Source: Catenovulum sp. 2E275
GTDB taxonomy: Bacteria > Pseudomonadota > Gammaproteobacteria > Enterobacterales > Alteromonadaceae
Direction: 5' to 3'
Assembly (NCBI RefSeq): GCF_025515275.1
Contig: NZ_JAOPFU010000006.1
Coordinates: 1 to 64,000 of the forward strand
DNA: 64,000 nucleotides
Positions within the stretch are counted from its first letter, which is position 1. Every line of letters begins with the position of its first letter. Below are positions 1 to 6,755 of this stretch, in pieces. The translations under genes and the position numbers were made by a program. The notes beneath the pieces were generated by a model. The model saw nothing but the letters and a program-made list of their open reading frames with translations, had not been told where the DNA came from and did not search any database.

Positions 1-294
1 GTACAAATTTTGTTCTAACTAAATGCTTTTTAATCGAGGCGCAGCATTGAAGGCCTAATGGGTTAAGTCTAAATGCTGCAACAAAGAGTAAAAAGCATTT
101 AGGACGAACCCAAAGGGCAGCGTTTGTTTGGCATTTATTCTGCGTTGCCCCACATGGATGTGGGGTAAGGTGACTTTGCAGGAGCACAAAGTCTTTATAG
201 CTCATTTGTGTAGCTCACTACACGTCAATCGCTATGCCTTGGATAAATACCAAACAAACTGCTGCAAAATTGCACTCAAAAGATCAACAGACCC
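1..294. repeat. Non-autonomous inverted-repeat (MITE-like) element, copy A, left end outside window
   Basis: No gene is seen here. The stretch is built of nested inverted repeats: AAATGCTTTTTA near 21-32 recurs inverted near 90-101; GTTTGTTTGGCATTTATTC (122-140) recurs imperfectly inverted at about 242-259; CCCCACAT-GG-ATGTGGGG (149-166) is a perfect hairpin. The right end reads CTCAAAAGATCAACAG then ACCCTAG. Both flanks recur at 63015-63140 in a shortened copy. There is no transposase frame. The short frame at 128-400 runs across the hairpins and out of the element and is taken as chance. Confidence 0.75.
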
Positions 295-324
295 TAGCCA
301 TTTGAGCGTGCCGGTTTCAAGCTA

Positions 325-1317
325 TCACACTAACCATTCCAGAAACGGGTGGCCAAAATGCAAAGACAAAATAATCAGTATGATGTTCAGCGTAAGGTAA
401 ACCAAACTAAAACCAAACATTTTTAACTGCCAGTCAGCTTTATCTAATAATTTTATTTGCGCTGTTATGTCGGTAACTCGCACTTGCGCGGTTTTATTAT
501 TCGGCTTGATTTTGGCGTTTTTTGTTTTGTTATTCACACAATAACAACTGGCTAAATTGAGTGATTTATTTACAGAGTTTTTCAGCACTTCTACAGATTC
601 TGCTGAGCTAGAATCCATAGCGGATAAGTCGCAGAGCAACTCGGTATTATATAAATAGTCTTGGCGAAATTGAGTTTTTACGCTGGCTGGCCAGCACCAC
701 GAACACCAGTGGATCACCCATTTTCTTAAATTATCCAACCGGCTGGCATGAATATATTCATGCTTTAATACCAAATTAAGCTCTGCTGGGGTTAATTTTT
801 GTTTAAGCGCGCTGGAAATAAATATTTTGGGGTTAAATAATCCGGCACACCATGCCAGCGCATTCTCGGTTTCGATCACCCGATAAGCAGAATGATTGAG
901 TGTATTTTGTTGGGTAGATGAAAACTGCTCAATTAAAGTTAAATAGCGCTTACTTACCATATATTGCTTGATTATTAGCAGTAAAATACTCAAACTTAAT
1001 ACAATAGCAGAAATATTAAAAATTAAACTTTCCAGATTAGAGTCATCAAAATGCAACCAGTGAGGTGAGCAATTATGGCCATGACAATGCCCCACAATCA
1101 CCAATCGGGTTAAATCTGGCTGAGTGAATAAAAACAAGACTAAGCTGGCAGCAATTAACGGAAATACCGCAAAAATTAATAACACATTAAGTTTATATTT
1201 AACTGGCAGTGCATTAAGCCGTTTACCGGCAAAAGCATAACCAGCGGCGTTAATCCAGCTAAATAACAATACAAAACTAATCCAGACAAAAAGAGCGTCT
1301 GGCAAATGAGCAAGCAC
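325..1317 (-). CDS. M56 (BlaR1/MecR1-like) membrane metallopeptidase
   Basis: Integral-membrane zinc peptidase of family M56. Several hydrophobic segments occupy the N-terminal half. The zinc motif HEYIH lies in the cytoplasm-facing catalytic stretch and is followed by NTELLCDLSAM, which matches the family's third-ligand region. There is no C-terminal penicillin-binding sensor domain, so this is not a beta-lactam sensor of the BlaR1 type. A loop between two membrane segments carries HCHGHNCSPH, a possible metal-binding patch (inference). The longest frame starts with GTG at 1347, inside the upstream repressor gene. I prefer GTG at 1317, one base after the repressor stop, because GGAAG lies six bases before it. 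The gene is coupled to the BlaI-like gene and divergent from a TonB receptor, suggesting a signal-induced cleavage circuit. The signal is unknown. Confidence 0.82.
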   Translation of the reverse strand: MLAHLPDALFVWISFVLLFSWINAAGYAFAGKRLNALPVKYKLNVLLIFAVFPLIAASLVLFLFTQPDLTRLVIVGHCHGHNCSPHWLHFDDSNLESLIFNISAIVLSLSILLLIIKQYMVSKRYLTLIEQFSSTQQNTLNHSAYRVIETENALAWCAGLFNPKIFISSALKQKLTPAELNLVLKHEYIHASRLDNLRKWVIHWCSWCWPASVKTQFRQDYLYNTELLCDLSAMDSSSAESVEVLKNSVNKSLNLASCYCVNNKTKNAKIKPNNKTAQVRVTDITAQIKLLDKADWQLKMFGFSLVYLTLNIILIILSLHFGHPFLEWLV

Positions 1318-1318
1318 T

Positions 1319-1756
1319 TTAATCTTCCGTTTTTTGCGATTTAGCACTCAGGCTATGTTTAACCTGTTCCAATGATTCAGGTGACTCTTCACCTACATAT
1401 TCAATAAAGCCAGAGATCATCGGCGCCATATCACCGCCGCTAAGCTGGCTTGCAATATCCTGCAATAAACCACTAATTATGGCACTTTGCGAAATACTGG
1501 CAGTGTATAAATAATAACGACCTGATTTTTGGCGGCTTAATAAATTTTTCCGAAATAAACGCTCCAATGTGCTTTGCATGGTGCTCAAGCTTATCTCTTC
1601 GTTTTCAATAAATTGCAAAACCTGCTGGGCAGATAACTCCCCTTCACGCCATAAAATGCGCAAAACTTCAATTTCGCGTACCCCTAAACTGGGCACTTGT
1701 GTTGTTTTTTGCCGGTTACCAAACCAGTGGCTTAATCCTTTACCCAAATTTTTCAT
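1319..1756 (-). CDS. BlaI/MecI-family transcriptional repressor
   Basis: 145-residue winged-helix repressor of the BlaI/MecI/CopY family. The core LGVREIEVLRILWREGELSA, followed by helix-turn-helix and wing residues (STMQSTLERLFRKNLLSR, then SGRYYLYTA), is typical. The C-terminal third would be the dimerisation and cleavage region. It ends directly before the M56 peptidase gene, the usual partner that inactivates BlaI repressors by proteolysis. It starts with ATG at 1756 behind a weak TTAGG. A TonB receptor is transcribed divergently from the 69-bp intergenic space, which holds a candidate operator at 1780-1793. Likely targets are its own operon and the receptor (inference). Confidence 0.85.
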   Translation of the reverse strand: MKNLGKGLSHWFGNRQKTTQVPSLGVREIEVLRILWREGELSAQQVLQFIENEEISLSTMQSTLERLFRKNLLSRQKSGRYYLYTASISQSAIISGLLQDIASQLSGGDMAPMISGFIEYVGEESPESLEQVKHSLSAKSQKTED

Positions 1757-1779
1757 AAAACCTAACCCTTATCGGTTTT

Positions 1780-1793
1780 TCTTGCATACAAGA
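1780..1793. promoter_or_regulatory. Candidate BlaI-type operator (palindrome)
   Basis: TCTTG-CATA-CAAGA, a perfect 5-bp-arm palindrome in the short divergent intergenic region between the repressor and the TonB receptor gene. Location fits an operator controlling both directions. The sequence is not the canonical beta-lactamase operator, so the assignment rests on symmetry and position only. Confidence 0.4.
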
Positions 1794-1846
1794 TAATGCC
1801 ATTAATCACACAATCATACCAATAAATGAATACAACAGGAAAACGA

Positions 1847-3895
1847 ATGAAAAAAATTGCAACCGCAATTATAACGGCGCTTAGTTTGCCGGCCTTGGCT
1901 GATACCCCCAAAACCGAAACAATCCAAATAGAAGGTCGTCAGGTTAATTTAATTGGCGAAGCCATTTCTGCATCGCAAGGCATTATAAGTAAACAAGAAA
2001 TAGAATTAAGACCATTACTGAGAACCGGCGAAATTTTAGAGTTTGTACCCGGCATGGTTGTTACTCAACACAGCGGAACAGGCAAAGCAAATCAATATTT
2101 TTTACGCGGCTTTAATTTAGACCACGGCACTGATTTTTCTACTTTTGTGGATGGTATGCCAGTTAATATGCGCACCCACGGTCATGGCCAAGGTTATACC
2201 GATTTAAATTTTGTAATCCCTGAAGCAGTTGAAAAACTCAGCTATAAAAAAGGGGGCTATTACGCCGATGTAGGTGATTTTAGTGGCGCTGGTAGCGCCC
2301 AAATTTTTACCGCCAATAAAACGGATAAAGGCGAAGCTGAAATCACAATTGGACAAGACAATTATTTAAGGCTGGTTGGGGTGAACAGTATAAAAGCCGG
2401 ACAAGGCCACTTATTTGCCGCAGCCGAATATAATCAATACGATGGCCCGTGGAAAGATATTAACGAAGATTTAGACAAAACCAATTTACTGCTTAAATTT
2501 TCTCAGCCAATGGCCGGAGGCGAATTCGCCGTTAGCTTTATGGCTTACGATAATAGCTGGAACAGTGCAGATCAAATCCCCTCTCGTGCAGTTAAACAAG
2601 ACTTAATTGACGAACTTGGCTCTATTGATACTTCGCTTGGCGGTAAATCAAGCCGTTATAGTTTAAGTGCTGACTGGCAAAACAATAATTGGCATGCCTC
2701 TGCCTACGCGATTCAATACGATATGCAAATCTGGTCAAACTTCACTTATTTTTTGGACGATGACACCAATGGCGACCAGTTTGAACAAGTTGATAAACGT
2801 TCTATTTTTGGCAGCCAAATTCACTATTTAACTCAAAACAACTGGCAAGGGTTATCAGTCCAAAATAAATTGGGGATTGAAACCCGCTACGATGATATTG
2901 ACGAAGTTGGCTTATATCACTCAAAACAAAGAAACCGTTTAGGTGTGGTTCGTAGTGACAAAGTTGCAGAGTTAAGTACGGCCGCTTATTGGGAAAACCG
3001 CATCGACTGGTCTGAAAACTTACGCTCTGTCTTTGGTGTTCGAGCCGACTATTACGATTTTGAAGTAACCGATTTAGCCGGAACCAATAAAAACGGTATA
3101 GATTTATCGGCAAATAATGGCGCAGCAGACGACAGTTTAACCTCAGCTAAAGCAAGCTTGATTTATACCATTAATAACGATTGGGAAAGCTATTTTTCAG
3201 CCGGACAAGGTTTTCACTCAAATGATGCCCGTGGTACAACCATAACTGTTGACCCAGTCGATGGTGCAACAGTTGAGCAAGTTGATCCTTTGGTTAGATC
3301 TTTTGGATATGAGCTTGGTTTACGCGGCTTTATTAATGAAAAACTCAATACCTCAATTGCACTTTGGTCATTAGCGCTAGACAGCGAATTATTATTTGTT
3401 GGTGATGCGGGCAATACAGAAGCTAGCCGAGGTTCTGAAAGATACGGACTGGAAGTAACCACTTACTATTATTTTTCTGAACATTTAAGCGCTGATTTTG
3501 AATATGCTTATACCGATGCTGAATTTTCAGATACAGCCCCCGAAGGAAATCATATTCCCGGAGCAATTGAGCATGTGCTGCAAGCAGGGTTAAATGCAAA
3601 ATTTGATAATGGATTATTTGGCAGTTTACGCCTGCGTCATTTTGGCAAACGCCCGTTAATTGAAGATGCCTCGGTCTATTCTGGCAGCAGCTCAATTATC
3701 AATTTACGTGCGGGTTACCAATATAATAACTGGAAATTTATTGCTGATATTTTAAACCTAACCGACAGTAATGATCACGATATTGATTATTTATACGCCT
3801 CTAAACTGGCGGGAGAAACAACCGAGGTTGAAGATATTCATTACCATGTATTTGAACCAAGAAGCATTCGTTTATCGGTAAGTTATCAGCTTTAG
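1847..3895 (+). CDS. TonB-dependent outer-membrane receptor, HGHG plug type
   Basis: Outer-membrane ligand-gated transporter energised by TonB. A signal peptide MKKIATAIITALSLPALA is followed by a plug domain (TGEILEFVPGMVVTQHSG, then the YFLRGFNLDHGTDF and VDGMPVN blocks) and a long beta-barrel ending in ...RLSVSYQL with terminal hydrophobic residues. The longest frame begins at 1826, but ATG at 1847 has AGGA six bases upstream and starts exactly at the signal peptide, so I use it (682 residues). The plug carries RTHGHGQGYTD, a histidine-rich block. Its divergent neighbours are a BlaI repressor and an M56 peptidase with a His/Cys loop. The substrate is not known from sequence; a metal or metal chelate is a guess. 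Confidence 0.88.
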   Translation: MKKIATAIITALSLPALADTPKTETIQIEGRQVNLIGEAISASQGIISKQEIELRPLLRTGEILEFVPGMVVTQHSGTGKANQYFLRGFNLDHGTDFSTFVDGMPVNMRTHGHGQGYTDLNFVIPEAVEKLSYKKGGYYADVGDFSGAGSAQIFTANKTDKGEAEITIGQDNYLRLVGVNSIKAGQGHLFAAAEYNQYDGPWKDINEDLDKTNLLLKFSQPMAGGEFAVSFMAYDNSWNSADQIPSRAVKQDLIDELGSIDTSLGGKSSRYSLSADWQNNNWHASAYAIQYDMQIWSNFTYFLDDDTNGDQFEQVDKRSIFGSQIHYLTQNNWQGLSVQNKLGIETRYDDIDEVGLYHSKQRNRLGVVRSDKVAELSTAAYWENRIDWSENLRSVFGVRADYYDFEVTDLAGTNKNGIDLSANNGAADDSLTSAKASLIYTINNDWESYFSAGQGFHSNDARGTTITVDPVDGATVEQVDPLVRSFGYELGLRGFINEKLNTSIALWSLALDSELLFVGDAGNTEASRGSERYGLEVTTYYYFSEHLSADFEYAYTDAEFSDTAPEGNHIPGAIEHVLQAGLNAKFDNGLFGSLRLRHFGKRPLIEDASVYSGSSSIINLRAGYQYNNWKFIADILNLTDSNDHDIDYLYASKLAGETTEVEDIHYHVFEPRSIRLSVSYQL

Positions 3896-3925
3896 TCCAC
3901 AATTATTATTAACGCTACACTCTTT

Positions 3926-3957
3926 TGATATATACCCAAGCTACTGGGTATATATCA
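3926..3957. terminator. Hairpin between convergent genes
   Basis: Perfect 13-bp arms TGATATATACCCA / TGGGTATATATCA with a 6-base loop. It lies between the 3' ends of the TonB receptor (plus) and the phosphodiesterase gene (minus). AT-rich flanks on both sides fit a bidirectional terminator, although there is no long T run. Confidence 0.55.
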
Positions 3958-4008
3958 TTCATTTTATTTTGAATTGTCTGGCTAAATTCAAATTCAGCAT
4001 CAATTTAG

Positions 4009-4998
4009 CTATTTATTTTCCTGAGCGGATAAATACTTAAAAAATTTATCAGTAAAATCAGTAAACAAGCCATTTATCTCAATTTGATATACCAAAACAT
4101 CAAACATATCATTTTGAGATAAATTAACAGGTAAAGTCTCTACTCTATGGGTATAAGGGTGAATTTTTAAATTGAGTGCTTTTGCGCTTTTGGCAAAATC
4201 AGTTATTTGACCTGAGTTAAAGTCAATTAAATGCTCAATACGCGGACCAATAAATTGAGTAACTTTAGCAACTTGTTTAAGTCCGGCTGGCGTTCTTAAA
4301 AAATCATAATCCGTATCTGATTCCTGCCAGCTATTTTCACCAATCAACAGGACAAGTTTTGCCTTTAGGTTTAATTCATTTTTAAGCCGCTTAACCTCAT
4401 TAAAATCAAAACACTGCACATAAATTTCAGCATCAACCTTATCTAAATTATGCTGGCGTAACACCTTAATAACCGCTTTGGAAATATCTTTACCCTGCTC
4501 TTTATGCCAAAAAGGTGATTTAATTTCTGGGTATAAACCTACTTTTCTGCCTGTTTGACGATTCAGTTGGGCAATAAATGCGATTTGTTCAGCAAAAGTT
4601 GTTATTTTAAATTCGGTATTTGCCTGATAGCGATTTTTAAATACAGCTTCGCCTTTCAGGTTAGTTCTTTCATGCAGGTGTAATTGTTTGAGCTCTGCCA
4701 GCGTAAAATCTATCGCATAAAAACGCCCGTCACTTCGCCGCCTACTTGGAAAAACCTGAGCGACATTACTAACGGTATCTAAATGAATATCATGCAGCAC
4801 AACTAACTGATCATCTTTAGATAAGACTAAATCCTGCTCTATATAATCTGCTCCGGCAGCATAAGCATAAGCCAGCGCAGGCAAGGTATGTTCAGGGATA
4901 TAACCCGAGGCACCACGGTGAGCAATAATTAAAGGTTTAGCCAGCGCACAAACGCTAAAGCTAAGCATAAATACAAAATAAATTAGTTTTAAAAACAT
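4009..4998 (-). CDS. glpQ: Secreted glycerophosphodiester phosphodiesterase
   Basis: Hydrolyses glycerophosphodiesters (deacylated phospholipids) to glycerol-3-phosphate and an alcohol. The GDPD signature is complete: IIAHRGASGYIPEHTLPA, then GADYIEQDLVLSKDDQLVVLHD, with the family's HR, ED-type and HD catalytic residues. Further conserved blocks are YPEIKSP and the IHPYTHR region near the C-terminus. The longest frame begins at 5049, but Met at 4998 starts a clear signal peptide (MFLKLIYFVFMLSFSVCALA) with AAGAG upstream, so I choose it (329 residues). Export to the periplasm is expected. It lies downstream of the PhoD gene on the same strand, separated by a hairpin at 5067-5101; together they suggest phosphate scavenging. 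The symbol is by family resemblance. Confidence 0.87.
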   Translation of the reverse strand: MFLKLIYFVFMLSFSVCALAKPLIIAHRGASGYIPEHTLPALAYAYAAGADYIEQDLVLSKDDQLVVLHDIHLDTVSNVAQVFPSRRRSDGRFYAIDFTLAELKQLHLHERTNLKGEAVFKNRYQANTEFKITTFAEQIAFIAQLNRQTGRKVGLYPEIKSPFWHKEQGKDISKAVIKVLRQHNLDKVDAEIYVQCFDFNEVKRLKNELNLKAKLVLLIGENSWQESDTDYDFLRTPAGLKQVAKVTQFIGPRIEHLIDFNSGQITDFAKSAKALNLKIHPYTHRVETLPVNLSQNDMFDVLVYQIEINGLFTDFTDKFFKYLSAQENK

Positions 4999-5066
4999 AA
5001 AAACTCTTATAACAGCTAATAAAAAATATGGCGGTAACCTGCGATGCAATTGAGCGTATATGCAGC

Positions 5067-5101
5067 AAGATTATCGGCAAATAAAACCTGCCGACAATCT
5101 T
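5067..5101 (-). terminator. Hairpin between phoD and glpQ
   Basis: Arms AAGATTATCGGCA and TGCCGACAATCTT (one mismatch in 13) around a 9-base loop, 36 bases after the phosphatase stop. There is no T run on the minus strand, so it may only attenuate or protect the phoD mRNA end. Confidence 0.5.
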
Positions 5102-5136
5102 GCCTAACGCACGGGATAACTTAGTTTATATTAAGC

Positions 5137-6747
5137 TCAAACCTGTTTCATACCCGCTTTGCCCTGCTCTAAAACAAAACTACGGTAGGTTTGAATTGGC
5201 GAGTCAGGTGTCATTACTTTATCAACAATTTTTAAGTCTGCTTGCCAATATTCGGGGGTTACCGTACACAGTGTATAACCCCGCTTATTCACTGTCGCTT
5301 TTAAATGCGGGTTAAGCTGGTTAATTGTGTTAGTAAAGTCGTCCTGCATACTACCATCCATGCCGGAAGTAATCGAAGTCGCTAAAAACTCACTGGCAAT
5401 AACTTTGTCGTCGTTATCCTGCATTAAGTCACATGCATAATGGCGATGAGAATCACCAGAAACAATAACAGTGCGGCCCAATCCATGTTTTTCTATTTGA
5501 TTTAATAATCGGCGTCGGCTATGCAAATAACCAGACCAACCATCCATTCCGTACAGATCTTGTCCGGCGCTATCCTGCCCATAACTTAAATGACCGATTA
5601 ACACCTGCTGAGCAAGTAAATTCCATTTGGTATCACTATTTTCAAGACCTTTAAATAACCATTTTTCCTGAGCTTCACCTAACATTGTGCGTTTATCAGA
5701 AAAAGTAGCTTTTACTTTATTTAAAGCTTTAGAGCCACCAGCAACCTGATCGCTACGATACTGTCGAGTATCTAAAATAAACGCATTAAGTAAATTACCG
5801 TATTGCGCACTTCGATATAGTTTAATTTCATTATTCATTGGCAGAGACGATAATCTCAGTGGCATATTTTCATAATATGCTTGAAACGCCATTGCTTTAC
5901 GAAATTGAAAAATATGAGCTGGAGAGCCATCCTGATCAGTATCGCTTGCCCAGTTATTATCTATTTCGTGATCATCAAAACTCACAAACCAAGGCGCGGC
6001 AGCATGTGCACGCTGTAAATTAATATCTAATTTGTACAAAGCATAACGGCGGCGATAATCTTCGATACTGTAAATTTCTTGCCCGACAGTTTGGCGCATC
6101 TCCTGCCATAATTGTCCGCGGTTGGGCACGGGGCCAATGCCATGATCTTTATACTCATAAATATAATCACCATAATGAAATACAAAGTCTAAATCTTCAT
6201 TCGCAATATGATTCCACGCAGTATAATAACCATGTTCAATGCTTTGACAGCCAGCAACCGCAAATTTAATTTTATCAACCGAGCTACCTGCTAAAGGCAA
6301 AGTTTTACTGCGCCCGTATAAACTTTTTTCACCGCCGCAGTTAAATCTGTACCAGTATTCACGGTTTGGTTTTAACCCTTCAACTTCAACATGCACACTA
6401 TGCCCCAGTTCTGGAGCTGCGACCGTTTTACCGCTTAATACAATTTTTTTGAAATTAGGATCTTCTGCTACATCCCAGCTCACTCGAATCGGCACCATAT
6501 TCATGCCCGCATGTTCAGCCAAAGGCTCTGGCGCTAAACGAGTCCAGATTACAAACCCATCAGTTGCAGGATCGCCAGAGGCGACCCCCAACTGAAAAGG
6601 ATTGATCTTAAAACTCGGATATTCAAAAATACCGCGTCTTTCACCCGTTAAGGCCATCACATTAAATGGAAAAAAACTACCTATAACACCCGCACCACCT
6701 AAACCGGCGATAGCTTTTAGTAAGGTACGACGATCAATCGATTTCAT
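5137..6747 (-). CDS. phoD: PhoD-type alkaline phosphatase / phosphodiesterase, Tat-exported
   Basis: Metallophosphoesterase of the PhoD family that releases phosphate from mono- and diesters outside the inner membrane. The N-terminus MKSIDRRTLLKAIAGLGG is a twin-arginine signal. A PhoD N-terminal domain follows (FQLGVASGDPATDGFVIWTR), then metal-site blocks VAGCQSIEHGYY, FHYGDYIYEYK, SFDDHEIDNNW and SGDSHRHYACDL. The longest frame starts with GTG at 6753, but that codon overlaps the AGGAG ribosome site; ATG at 6747 sits five bases after AGGAG and is the better start (536 residues). The gap to the upstream TonB receptor gene is only 8 bases, with the ribosome site touching the receptor stop, so the two are one transcription unit and probably coupled. 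It fits a phosphate-starvation role. Confidence 0.9.
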   Translation of the reverse strand: MKSIDRRTLLKAIAGLGGAGVIGSFFPFNVMALTGERRGIFEYPSFKINPFQLGVASGDPATDGFVIWTRLAPEPLAEHAGMNMVPIRVSWDVAEDPNFKKIVLSGKTVAAPELGHSVHVEVEGLKPNREYWYRFNCGGEKSLYGRSKTLPLAGSSVDKIKFAVAGCQSIEHGYYTAWNHIANEDLDFVFHYGDYIYEYKDHGIGPVPNRGQLWQEMRQTVGQEIYSIEDYRRRYALYKLDINLQRAHAAAPWFVSFDDHEIDNNWASDTDQDGSPAHIFQFRKAMAFQAYYENMPLRLSSLPMNNEIKLYRSAQYGNLLNAFILDTRQYRSDQVAGGSKALNKVKATFSDKRTMLGEAQEKWLFKGLENSDTKWNLLAQQVLIGHLSYGQDSAGQDLYGMDGWSGYLHSRRRLLNQIEKHGLGRTVIVSGDSHRHYACDLMQDNDDKVIASEFLATSITSGMDGSMQDDFTNTINQLNPHLKATVNKRGYTLCTVTPEYWQADLKIVDKVMTPDSPIQTYRSFVLEQGKAGMKQV

Positions 6748-6755
6748 ACTCACTC

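Noticed and set aside
128-400. 90-codon plus-strand frame at the left edge
   Set aside because: It runs through the hairpins of the repeat element and out into the M56 gene's 3' end; no domain, no ribosome site.
325-1756. Beta-lactam resistance regulator pair (BlaR1-BlaI)
   Set aside because: The M56 protein lacks the C-terminal penicillin sensor domain and no beta-lactamase gene is nearby.
3214-3695. Minus-strand frames inside the first TonB receptor gene
   Set aside because: They are shadows of the receptor reading frame with unnatural composition.
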